DNA of 64,000 bases, from contig DATKSV010000008.1 in the NCBI GenBank assembly GCA_035531535.1, positions 1-64,000 on the forward strand, read 5' to 3'. The position numbers and the translations under genes are program-made. Positions 44,081 through 52,334 of the stretch are shown one piece after another. Below the pieces are notes generated by a model that was not told the origin of the DNA, made no database searches, and worked only from the letters and a program-made list of their open reading frames with translations. This DNA comes from AG-12 sp035531535. GTDB lineage: Bacteria > Chloroflexota > Dormibacteria > Aeolococcales > Bog-877. Position 1 is the first letter of the stretch; each line of letters starts with the position of its first letter.

Positions 44081-44959
44081 TCAGAAGCGGCCAGCCGTCA
44101 ACGCCATGGTGCCCGATGGCCTCGGTTCGAAAGCCAGGATCTGGTCGACGGCAGCCACGATCCTGGCTCCCGAGGCGGCGATCGACCGGACCGCAGCCGA
44201 CCCGTCCCCAGCCCAACTGGCGAGATAGCCAAAGCTGTAGCCCGAGCTGTCGATGCCCAGGTCCTGGCAGGCGACGTAGGCCACGCTCTCCGCCTCCAGC
44301 TCGGCCAGGGCCCGCGAGCCCTGAAACTCCGCTCCGTGAAGCAGCATGTGGGCCAACTCGTGGGTCAGCGTCTTGAGCGTCTGCGCCAGGCCCAAGCGAG
44401 AGTCAATGCGGATCCGCCGCAGAACGTGGCTGCAGTCCCCGTGGCGGCCCCCGCGAAGCTCGAGGAACTCGACCGCGAATCCGGCGGCCGCCGCCCGGCG
44501 GAGGAGGCGGTCGAGCTCCCCCGCTGGCGCCCCTCCGGTCAGCTCGGCGAGGGGCCGGGGCAGCTCCTCCCCCACCGTCTGGGCCACGTCGAAAACCCGT
44601 ACCACGCGAAAGGCCCTGGCCCCGAGCAAAGGTGGCGAGTCCTCCTCCTCCGGCTCGGCAGCCTCCGGCCGGCGCCAACACGGAGCCAGGATCGAAATCC
44701 CCTGCTCGCCGCGCCGCACCTGCCGCCCGAGCTCCTGCCAGCTGCGGTATCCAGCCACCCAGGTGGCCTCAGGGCGCTGGGAGAGGATCAGAACCTGGTT
44801 GGAGAAGCTGTAGGTGCGAAAGCGGCGGCAGAGGCGCAGCCAGTCCATCCAGCCCGGCGATGCTGTCAGGCCCAGAATGCCATCCCGGAGCCGCTGCAGA
44901 GCCGCCCCGCGGGCCTCCGCAACGGCCTCCCGCGGCGCTTCATATTTGCCACCGACCAC
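44081..44959 (-). CDS. ArdC-like ssDNA-binding domain plus ImmA/IrrE metallopeptidase
   Basis: 292 residues from GTG 44959 (upstream frame is arginine/proline shadow). N-terminal ArdC-type region: WMDWLRLCRRFRTYSFSN, WVAGYRSWQELGRQVRRGEQ and GISILAPC. C-terminal zinc peptidase motif TLTHELAHMLLHG (HExxH) with downstream AELEAESVAYVACQDLG supplying the third ligand. This pairing is known from anti-restriction proteins and mobile-element proteins of high-GC bacteria. No plasmid or ICE gene is adjacent, so it may be a domesticated or isolated remnant of transfer functions. Confidence 0.8.
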   Translation of the reverse strand: MVGGKYEAPREAVAEARGAALQRLRDGILGLTASPGWMDWLRLCRRFRTYSFSNQVLILSQRPEATWVAGYRSWQELGRQVRRGEQGISILAPCWRRPEAAEPEEEDSPPLLGARAFRVVRVFDVAQTVGEELPRPLAELTGGAPAGELDRLLRRAAAAGFAVEFLELRGGRHGDCSHVLRRIRIDSRLGLAQTLKTLTHELAHMLLHGAEFQGSRALAELEAESVAYVACQDLGIDSSGYSFGYLASWAGDGSAAVRSIAASGARIVAAVDQILAFEPRPSGTMALTAGRF

Positions 44960-45080
44960 CCTGCCTTGGTCCGCCGTGCTCCCCCACCTGGTCCGCTGAC
45001 CAGACCGTGGGCCGAGGCACCGCAGCGGGCCAGGGCCGGGCCGCCCAGGCGCAGCCGGGGCCAAGGATCCCCGCGTCCGA

Positions 45081-46310
45081 TCACCCGGCCGGCTGCACCT
45101 CGACCCGCAATAGGGCGTGAGCCTGGCGCAGCGCCTCGGCCGCGGCCGGGCCATCGGCTCCTCGGGCGAAGATGAAACCCAGGTAGCGGTCGCCATCGGG
45201 GGGGGCGGCGATCTGGGCTCCGATCGGCACGGTGATCTCAATCCGGTCCACCCCCGGCACCTCCAGCGCGCGCTCCTGGCCCGCCACCTGGAGCAGCCGA
45301 CCGGCCGCAGGGATGGGCAGCATCATGACCCCGGAGCCACCCTCCTCCAGTTCAACTTCCGGGAGTGGATCGCCCAGGGCATTGAGCAGGATGAGCTCCT
45401 CCAGAGTGGCTCCTGAGCGGAAGCGGAGGACCCCTGAGCAGCGGCCCCCGATCGACCTCGAGGCCAGGTCTATCAGGCGGGGCCCGCCCTGGCCGAGGCG
45501 GAACTCGGCATGCACCGGCCCGCTGTCCAGACCCAGCGCCCAGACCGCCTCCTGAAGCTGCTTCCAGAGCAGCGAGGTGAGCTCTGGGCCAAGCCCGGTC
45601 GGCACCGTGTAGATCGTCTCCTCAAAGTAGGGACCCTCAAGGGGTTCGGGCTTGTCGTACACCGCCAGCGGCTGCAGCTCCCCATCCAGGAGCAGGGCCT
45701 CGACCGCAACCTCAGGCCCGGCGACGAACTCCTCAACCAGCAGCTCGCCAGTGCCAGGGGTCGGCGTGCAGATTTGATCCTGGGCCAGCATGGCCCGGAT
45801 TCGGAGTCCCGCCTGCTCCATCTGGGGCCGGTCATCGGCTCGGATCACCCCCCGGCTGGCCGCCTGGTCCAGGGGCTTGACCACCACCGGAAAGGCCAGT
45901 TGCGGGGGCGGCGCTCCGTCCGCCCAGGTGGCCCAGCGCGGCTGGGGGAGGCGATGCCCGGCCAGGCGCCGCCGCAGCTCCGCCTTGTCCCTGGTGGCGG
46001 CCGCGGCCGCCGGCTGGTTGCCTCCAAGACCCAGCGCGGCAGCCAGGCTGGCGGCGTAGAGCACCCCGGCTTCGTCGACCGCCAGCACCGCCCGGATGCG
46101 CTCTGGGTCTGGCAGCTGGGCCAGTCGCGAGGCGGCCGCCTCGGGATGGGCCAGGTCGACGACCAGCTCGCGTCCGGGATGGAGGTGCCCCAGAGTCGAG
46201 GCGTCGTCGCTGGCGACCACCACCTCCAGGTCGAGCCTGCGCGCAGCCGCCAGGAAGGGGCCGGCGCGATAGGTCCGGGTCGGCAACACCAGCAGCACGG
46301 CGCGACTCAT
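45081..46310 (-). CDS. ATP-grasp family carboxylate-amine/thiol ligase
   Basis: 409 residues. N-terminal preATP-grasp Rossmann region (AVLLVLPTRTYRAGPFLAAA), ATP-grasp lysines in FPVVVKPLDQAASRGVIRA, ELLVEEFVAGPEVAVEALL, HAEFRLGQGGPRLIDLASR with metal-binding Glu and Arg. A C-terminal extension resembles the cap domain of the BL00235-type ligases. It would form an amide or similar bond using ATP; substrate unknown. Start codon is only 17 bases from the divergent NfuA-like start. Confidence 0.85.
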   Translation of the reverse strand: MSRAVLLVLPTRTYRAGPFLAAARRLDLEVVVASDDASTLGHLHPGRELVVDLAHPEAAASRLAQLPDPERIRAVLAVDEAGVLYAASLAAALGLGGNQPAAAAATRDKAELRRRLAGHRLPQPRWATWADGAPPPQLAFPVVVKPLDQAASRGVIRADDRPQMEQAGLRIRAMLAQDQICTPTPGTGELLVEEFVAGPEVAVEALLLDGELQPLAVYDKPEPLEGPYFEETIYTVPTGLGPELTSLLWKQLQEAVWALGLDSGPVHAEFRLGQGGPRLIDLASRSIGGRCSGVLRFRSGATLEELILLNALGDPLPEVELEEGGSGVMMLPIPAAGRLLQVAGQERALEVPGVDRIEITVPIGAQIAAPPDGDRYLGFIFARGADGPAAAEALRQAHALLRVEVQPAG

Positions 46311-46327
46311 TGCGTCAGACTATCGGC

Positions 46328-46927
46328 ATGGCCATCCCCGCCGAGGACCTGCCCACCCTGCAGCTGAGTGAGCGCGCGGCGGCGCGGATCCGGACCTTCA
46401 GAGCGCGCCAGGGGCATCCGGAGGGCTGGATCTCCATCGCCCCCGCGGGCCTGGAGGGAGAGCGCCTCACCTACAGCTTCGCCCTGGTTGAGAGCGGCGA
46501 GCTGAAGGACGACGAGGTGCTGGTCCGGGGCAATGAGGACATCTCCTTCGTAGCACCGAAGGTGATCTCGCGGCACGTGATCGGCGCCATTGTTGACGCC
46601 GATCCCCACTCGGGGGCGCTCTCGCTGGAGACCAGTTACAACCCCGACGCGGACCCGCTCGCCCAGGCTGTGCAGCAACTGCTCGACCAGGAGATCAACC
46701 CGGCGGTGGCCGCCCACGGCGGCTACATCGGACTGCTCGACATCGCCGACGGGGTCGCCTATGTGCAGATGGGAGGTGGTTGTCAGGGCTGCGGGCTAGC
46801 CGAGGTCACCCTCTCCCAGGGGGTACGCACCACCATCCTGGAGCGCTTCGCGGAACTCCACGACGTGGTCGACACCACCGATCACGCCCAGGGGGCTAAT
46901 CCCTACTACCAAGCCTCCAAGAAGTAG
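46328..46927 (+). CDS. nfuA: NfuA/NifU-like Fe-S cluster carrier
   Basis: 199 residues. N-terminal degenerate A-type domain (LQLSERAAARIRTFRARQG) and C-terminal Nfu domain with the cluster CxxC in MGGGCQGCGLAEVTLSQGV preceded by INPAVAAHGGYIGLLDI. This is the two-domain layout of NfuA, which carries [4Fe-4S] to target enzymes. Start ATG 46328 was preferred to TTG 46310, which overlaps the divergent gene; no ribosome-binding site is seen, so the message may be leaderless. It would serve the many Fe-S enzymes nearby. Confidence 0.88.
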   Translation: MAIPAEDLPTLQLSERAAARIRTFRARQGHPEGWISIAPAGLEGERLTYSFALVESGELKDDEVLVRGNEDISFVAPKVISRHVIGAIVDADPHSGALSLETSYNPDADPLAQAVQQLLDQEINPAVAAHGGYIGLLDIADGVAYVQMGGGCQGCGLAEVTLSQGVRTTILERFAELHDVVDTTDHAQGANPYYQASKK

Positions 46928-46941
46928 GCAGCCGGCTAGCG

Positions 46942-48015
46942 TCAGCGGAGAATCTCGCGGTAGACGCCCCTGGTCAGGGCTGCCATCCTCTGCGCCGAGA
47001 AGTGCTTCAGCACTCGCTCCGGACCAGCCAGGGACAGCCGCCGGTAGCGCTCCGGATCGGCCAGCAGGGCAGCCGTGACGCTGGCCAGCGCCGCCGGGTT
47101 GGCGGGGCTGACCAGGATGCCCGCGTGGGGAGCCTCGATGATCTCGGGAAGCCCGCCCACTCGGCTCGCGACCACCGGCACTCCGGCGCTCATCGCCTCA
47201 CAAGCCACCAGGCCGAATGGCTCCTCACGGGAGGGCACCCAGACCACGTCGCAGCCCTCGAAGAACTGCTGGCGGTCAACCACGTCGCCTACGAAGTGGA
47301 CTCGATCGGCCACCCCGAGGGAGGCTGCCAGGTCGATCAGCGGCGCCAGCTCCGGCCCGGTCCCCCCCACCTGCAAGCTGAGGTTGCGGCCGGCGGGAGC
47401 CGCCAGCGCCATCACCGCCAGATCGATGCCCTTGGCGGGGGTGAGCCGGGCCAGCGTGCCCACCCGAAAACCGGCCGGGGCCGGGCGCAGGCGGGCGCGC
47501 AAGGGGTCGATCCCGTTGACGACCAGGCGGAGTCGACCCGGATCCAGGCCGACCTCGTCGCGTAGGAAGTCCAGCACCGAAGCCGAGACCGCGATCTGGC
47601 GGTCGGCGCTGGCCGCCACCTGCCGGAGCTCGCGCCGGTGCAGCCTGGTCCGCAGCCGGCTGGCCGTGAACCAACCGTCCAGGTGGTGGGTGTGGACGAA
47701 GGGGTTGGGAACTCGGGCCCGGCGCAGCACCATCCCGGCGCGAAGGGCGTGGCTGTGGACCAGGTCGACGTCGTGGTGGCGCACCATCTGGCGCAGCCGG
47801 ATCGGGGCCGCCGCCAGTCCGGTTCCACTCATGATCAGCGGCAGATGGGCGATCCCCGCCTCTGAGCAGCGCTCTTGAAGCGGCCCCTCGGGACATACCA
47901 CCAGAGGCGCCCAGGAGGCAGCCAGCAGCTGGCGCGCCAGGGTGAAGACGTGCTCCGGACCACCGGTTCGGGAGCTGTCGGCGATCACCAGCATCACCCG
48001 TGGTTGAGACGACAC
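46942..48015 (-). CDS. GT4-type glycosyltransferase
   Basis: 357 residues of a GT-B fold. N-terminal VMLVIADSSRTGGPEHVFTL, middle VNGIDPLRARLRPAP and RVGTLARLTPAKGIDLAV, then the nucleotide-sugar motif in VPSREEPFGLVACEAMSAGVPV and VASRVGGLPEII (EX7E). Typical of cell-surface or glycolipid biosynthesis. The GTG at 48015 or 47994 are both plausible starts. Divergent from the methionyl-tRNA synthetase gene, about 50 bases apart. Confidence 0.87.
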   Translation of the reverse strand: MSSQPRVMLVIADSSRTGGPEHVFTLARQLLAASWAPLVVCPEGPLQERCSEAGIAHLPLIMSGTGLAAAPIRLRQMVRHHDVDLVHSHALRAGMVLRRARVPNPFVHTHHLDGWFTASRLRTRLHRRELRQVAASADRQIAVSASVLDFLRDEVGLDPGRLRLVVNGIDPLRARLRPAPAGFRVGTLARLTPAKGIDLAVMALAAPAGRNLSLQVGGTGPELAPLIDLAASLGVADRVHFVGDVVDRQQFFEGCDVVWVPSREEPFGLVACEAMSAGVPVVASRVGGLPEIIEAPHAGILVSPANPAALASVTAALLADPERYRRLSLAGPERVLKHFSAQRMAALTRGVYREILR

Positions 48016-48067
48016 TGCTGCATTGTTCCACTTGGGGCGAACCCCACCGGCTACCATCGGTCAGGTC

Positions 48068-49882
48068 TTGACAGCAACCGACCCCGGCTCAGAGCACATC
48101 CTGGTGGCGGTCGCCTGGCCGTATGCCAGCGGCCCCCGCCACATCGGCCATGTGGCCGGGTTCGGGGTTCCCTCGGACATCTTCGCGCGCTACCAGCGGC
48201 TGCGGGGCGCCCAGGTGCTCATGGTCAGTGGCACGGACGAGCACGGCACCCCGATCCTGGTGGCGGCCGACCGCGAGGGGGTCAGTCCGAAGGAGATCGC
48301 TGACCGCTACAACGCGGTCATCGCCGAAGACCTGCGCCGGCTTGGCCTGGGCTACGACCTGTTCACCAGGACGACCACCAAGAACCACGCGCTGGTGGTT
48401 CAGGACATGTTCCGCACCCTGCTCGATCGGGGCTTCCTGATCCGCCAGTCACAGTTGGGGGCGTTCTCTAAGCGCACCGGCCGAACCCTGCCCGACCGCT
48501 ACATCGAGGGCACCTGTCCCCATTGCGGCTACCCCTCCGCCCGCGGCGACCAGTGCGACGACTGCGGCCGGATGCTGGACCCCACCGACCTCATCGACCC
48601 CCACTCCCGGATTGACGGCGAGCCGCCGGTGTTCCGGGAGTCGGAGCATTTCTTCCTGGATCTGCCCGCGTTCGCCGCGGCGCTCTCCGAGTGGCTCACC
48701 AGCAAGCCCGACTGGCGCAGCAACGTGCGCAGCTTCTCGCTGAACCTGATCGCGGAGCTCCGGCCGCGGGCGGTGACCAGGGACATCGACTGGGGGATCC
48801 GCATCCCCTTGCCCGAATTCGAGAGCCGCGACGACAAGCGCATCTATGTCTGGTTCGACGCCGTGATCGGCTACCTCTCGGCCAGCATCGAATGGGCCCG
48901 GCTGCAGGGCCGGCCAGAGGCCTGGCGGGACTGGTGGCAGGACCCGACGGCCCGCCACTTCTACTTCATGGGCAAGGACAACATCGTGTTCCACGCCGTG
49001 ATCTGGCCGAGCATGCTGATGGGGTACGGCAGCGGCGGTGCCTGCGGCGGGGGCCCACCCCACCCCCCTCTGGTGCTGCCCGAGAACGTGGTCAGCAGTG
49101 AGTTCCTCACCCAGGAGGGGCAGAAGTTCTCCAGCAGTCGCGGCATCGTGATCGAGGTCGGCGACTTTCTGCAGCGCTACGACCCCGACCCCCTGCGCTA
49201 CTACCTGACCGCGGGCGGCCCCGAGACCCAGGACACCGACTTCACCTGGGCTGAGTTCATCCGCCGCAACAACGACGAGCTGGTGGCCACCTGGGGCAAC
49301 CTCGTGCACCGGACCCTGCAATTGACCACCCGCCACTTCGGGATGGTCCCTCACCCGGGCGTCCTAACCGATGCCGACTCAGAGCTGCTGCGAGTGGTGG
49401 ACACCGGCTTCAGCCCGGTGGGCGCCCTGCTGGACACCGCCCACTTCAAGGCCGCCCTGGGTGAGGTGATGGGGCTGGCCGCCCAGGTCAACCGCTACCT
49501 GGGCGAGATGGAGCCATGGCGGCTGCTCAAAGTTGAGCCGGAGCGCGCTGCCACCGTGCTCTTCGTCGCGATTCAGTGCATCACCAATCTCAAGACCATG
49601 TTCACCCCATTCCTCCCCTTCAGCTCCCAGCAGCTCCACCAGATGCTCGGCCTTCAGGGACTGATAGCTCCCATGCCTGAGATCCACCAGGTCGACCCCG
49701 GCGATGGCGACCGCCATCGGGTCCTCACCACCACCTGGCCCGACGCGGAGCCAGCCTGGCTACCATCCCGGCTTCCCGCCGGCCATCCGCTCGGCACCCC
49801 CGAACCGCTCTTCCGCAAGCTGGACCCGAAACTGGCGGAGTGGGAGTTGGAGCGGATGGCGGGAGCCGGGGGCCCGGGTTAG
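48068..49882 (+). CDS. metG: Methionyl-tRNA synthetase
   Basis: 604 residues. Class I signatures: HIGH in RHIGHVAGFGVPSDIFARYQ and KFSSSRG at the KMSKS position. Zinc knuckle CPHCGYPSARGDQCDDCG and VSGTDEHGTPI match the long MetRS subtype. The C-terminal tRNA-binding EMAP domain is absent. TTG start at 48068 begins MTATDPGSEHILVAVAWPY; no ribosome-binding site precedes it and TACCAT at 48052-48057 could be the -10 box, giving a very short leader. Charges tRNA-Met. Confidence 0.92.
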   Translation: MTATDPGSEHILVAVAWPYASGPRHIGHVAGFGVPSDIFARYQRLRGAQVLMVSGTDEHGTPILVAADREGVSPKEIADRYNAVIAEDLRRLGLGYDLFTRTTTKNHALVVQDMFRTLLDRGFLIRQSQLGAFSKRTGRTLPDRYIEGTCPHCGYPSARGDQCDDCGRMLDPTDLIDPHSRIDGEPPVFRESEHFFLDLPAFAAALSEWLTSKPDWRSNVRSFSLNLIAELRPRAVTRDIDWGIRIPLPEFESRDDKRIYVWFDAVIGYLSASIEWARLQGRPEAWRDWWQDPTARHFYFMGKDNIVFHAVIWPSMLMGYGSGGACGGGPPHPPLVLPENVVSSEFLTQEGQKFSSSRGIVIEVGDFLQRYDPDPLRYYLTAGGPETQDTDFTWAEFIRRNNDELVATWGNLVHRTLQLTTRHFGMVPHPGVLTDADSELLRVVDTGFSPVGALLDTAHFKAALGEVMGLAAQVNRYLGEMEPWRLLKVEPERAATVLFVAIQCITNLKTMFTPFLPFSSQQLHQMLGLQGLIAPMPEIHQVDPGDGDRHRVLTTTWPDAEPAWLPSRLPAGHPLGTPEPLFRKLDPKLAEWELERMAGAGGPG

Positions 49883-49979
49883 CTGAGCCGAGACCTCTCG
49901 TAAGTCACTGCCCGAACGTCATGGTGCACTGGTTCCCACCCCAGTTCTCCCGGGCCCTTGGCCAACCAGTGGCGCCGGC

Positions 49980-50711
49980 TTGACCCTGAACTCGGTCAGC
50001 GTCCCCCTGGCGGTGGCGGCCGGGGCCGCCTCGTTCCTCTCGCCCTGCGTACTGCCGCTGGTGCCGGCCTACCTGGCGTTCCTCTCCCACTCCGCCGCCG
50101 GGCCCGGTGGGGTGGCCGCCAGCCGCTGGCGCGTGCTCCAGGGGGCGCTCGGCTTCGCGGTCGGGCTGGGGCTATTCTGCCTCGCCTTCTTCTACGCCCT
50201 CGACCGCGTCCTCGAACCCTGGAAGTCAGTGGCGACTCCCATTCTGGGAGTGGTGGTGATCATCCTCGGGCTCAACTTCATGGGCGTGCTCCGAGTTCCG
50301 CTGCTGGAGCGGGAGGCGCGGCGGCTGCCCGTTCACTTCGGCGGGGGTGGCTTCCTGGCCGGACTGCTGCTGGGGGTGGGACTGGCGGCTGGCTGGTCGC
50401 CCTGCATCGGGCCGGTGCTGGGGGCCGTGCTGACCTCCGGTATCAGCCAGGGAACGACCGCCCGAGGGATGTACCTGATGGTCGCCTATGTGATCGGTCT
50501 CGGCCTCCCCTTTCTGGTGGCGGCCCTGCTACTGGATCGGATCTCGCCCCTGCTGCGGGCAGTCGCGCGGCATCAGCGGATGGTCTCGGTTTTAGGGGGC
50601 GCTGTGGTGGTGGCCATGGGAGTCCTAGTCATGGTCGATCACTTCACCATCCTCAACGATTGGCTCTCGGCCCACCTTCCCGGCTTCTTCCAGGATCCCT
50701 TCGATCTTTGA
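49980..50711 (+). CDS. ccdA: Cytochrome c biogenesis protein CcdA-type thiol transporter
   Basis: 243 residues with six membrane helices. The two redox Cys sit in SFLSPCVLPLVPAYLAFL and GWSPCIGPVLGAVL, as in CcdA/DsbD transmembrane domains. Carries reducing equivalents across the membrane for cytochrome c maturation or disulfide handling. TTG start; no ribosome-binding site is obvious. No thioredoxin or ResB/ResC-like partner is adjacent. Confidence 0.9.
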   Translation: MTLNSVSVPLAVAAGAASFLSPCVLPLVPAYLAFLSHSAAGPGGVAASRWRVLQGALGFAVGLGLFCLAFFYALDRVLEPWKSVATPILGVVVIILGLNFMGVLRVPLLEREARRLPVHFGGGGFLAGLLLGVGLAAGWSPCIGPVLGAVLTSGISQGTTARGMYLMVAYVIGLGLPFLVAALLLDRISPLLRAVARHQRMVSVLGGAVVVAMGVLVMVDHFTILNDWLSAHLPGFFQDPFDL

Positions 50712-50771
50712 GCCGGTTCAGGTGAGCCGGCGACGGTACCGGCTCCGGCGGCCAAGTACGCTTGCTTTCCG

Positions 50772-52130
50772 ATGAGAGCAACCGCCATCCCCCAGATCGA
50801 CGTCTACCAACTGCTCGGAGCAGAGCGCACCGACAGCTGGCAGGAGCTCCGGCGCCGCTACCGGGCGCGGGCTCGAGAGCTCCATCCCGACGTCCAGGTG
50901 CACCGGCAGGGATCTCAGCGACTCGATCAGAAGCGAGCCAACGCCCTCTTCAGCCAACTGCAGGCGGCCTGGTCCCTGGTCGCCACCCCGGAGCGAAGGG
51001 CCGCCTACGACCTGGCCGCCCGGGGCCGCCCGGCCGCCGAGCCGGTCGAGGCACGGCAGCCGGCCCGGGCGCCGCGCTGGGTGGCGGGACCGGCCGCCGC
51101 AGTGCTGCTCAGATCGGGGCCGGGCAGCCTCCACATCGCCGTGCCCGGCGGGAGGTGGGATCTCTCGCTGGCAGAATTCGCCAGCGGGGTTGCCTCGGGA
51201 GCCCTCCCGGGGCTGCTGATAGGCGACGTTCCTCCTCGCCCAGAACTCCGGGAGGCGCTGGGCGGACTCCAGTTCGTCGAACGGCACCGACTGACCACGA
51301 TGGTGGGGATCCTGGAACCGGCCGAGGAGCGCGACCCGGAGCCGGCGCGAGGCGAGGACGACGGGGCCTGGAAACTGGCCCAGCTGGGCCGCGCCATGGC
51401 CGCTTGGGGCCGGGCCATGCCGGCGCGGCGCAAGCAGCTTCCCTATGCCGAGGACCTCCTTCTGATGGGGAAGCTGTCGCTGGCAGGCTACGAGCTCAAC
51501 CTGCCCCACCCGGCCGGCCTCTTCGCCGCCGTGGAGTCCAGGCCCCGCAGCCGCTGGCATGCCCTGGAGCGCAAGGCGCAGGCTCAGTTGGAACTCAGGA
51601 TCCCCGCCCCCACCCTGCTCCTGACCGCCTTTTGGAGTCAGGACTCAGAGCTCATCGCGGCCCTGGGGCAGGGCCTGGGAGGCGGAGCTGGAGAGGCCCC
51701 GTCGTGGCAGCGGGCGCTGGCGGCGCGCCGGCCTCGCACCGACTTCCACGAGCCTTTGTGGGGATCCGCACTGGACCGGCCAGAGCAGATCCCAGAGGGG
51801 TTTGCCGAGCTCTCTCGCTTCCCCACCGCCTGGGAGTGGCTGCACAGCCCCGGTCGGGTGCCCCCCACCCTCCCCTGGGGCGAGCCGACCTCCGATCGGG
51901 GCCGCGACCGGCGCCTCAGCGACGCCGCCGCTCGGCTGGTGACCCGCCTGCTGGCGACCCTCCTGGTGGAGCTCCCCGCCCACGCCGAATTGACCGCTCT
52001 GCGGGGGCCGCACCTGCGCCTGCGCGGCGACCAGGGGCGCCGCGCCGAGCTCGCCGATGGGCTCCGGGAGCTGGTGCCCCACCTGCTCCTGCGGAACCTC
52101 GGATTTCCGGCGCCCGTCACGGTGGCCTGA
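50772..52130 (+). CDS. J-domain protein with unassigned C-terminal region
   Basis: 452 residues. Residues about 9-75 form a J domain (IDVYQLLGAERTDSWQELRR, HPD at 38-40, AYDLAARG at the end). The other 370 residues are cytoplasmic in character, lack the DnaJ zinc-finger and C-terminal chaperone domains, and match nothing I recognise. Runs of conserved-looking aromatic residues (RWHALERKAQAQLELR, FHEPLWGSALDRP) suggest a folded domain. It probably recruits DnaK to a special client. It lies between ccdA and the MFS gene. Confidence 0.75.
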   Translation: MRATAIPQIDVYQLLGAERTDSWQELRRRYRARARELHPDVQVHRQGSQRLDQKRANALFSQLQAAWSLVATPERRAAYDLAARGRPAAEPVEARQPARAPRWVAGPAAAVLLRSGPGSLHIAVPGGRWDLSLAEFASGVASGALPGLLIGDVPPRPELREALGGLQFVERHRLTTMVGILEPAEERDPEPARGEDDGAWKLAQLGRAMAAWGRAMPARRKQLPYAEDLLLMGKLSLAGYELNLPHPAGLFAAVESRPRSRWHALERKAQAQLELRIPAPTLLLTAFWSQDSELIAALGQGLGGGAGEAPSWQRALAARRPRTDFHEPLWGSALDRPEQIPEGFAELSRFPTAWEWLHSPGRVPPTLPWGEPTSDRGRDRRLSDAAARLVTRLLATLLVELPAHAELTALRGPHLRLRGDQGRRAELADGLRELVPHLLLRNLGFPAPVTVA

Positions 52131-52248
52131 GGGAACTGCCGGCGGCGGCCGGCGGCGATGCCGGGCTCCAGGATGAGCGGCACGGGTGACCCCGGCGCGG
52201 GACGACCCCAGCGGGTCCGGATCGGGGGCCGGCTGGCCTGTTCTGTAT

Positions 52249-52284
52249 TTAGCTTTGACATAAATATTATCTTTTAGCTAATCT
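52249..52284 (+). promoter_or_regulatory. AT-rich promoter with candidate MarR operator
   Basis: An abrupt AT-rich patch. TTGACA (52255-52260) and GCTAAT (52277-52282) with 16-base spacing form a good promoter. ATTTAGCT at its left end and TTAGCTAAT at its right end form an imperfect inverted repeat around the promoter, a likely operator for the MarR-family regulator encoded downstream. Confidence 0.65.
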
Positions 52285-52334
52285 TTTGGTGACGCCAACA
52301 GGCCAGAGCCATCCCCAGGAGGAAGACAGCACCA

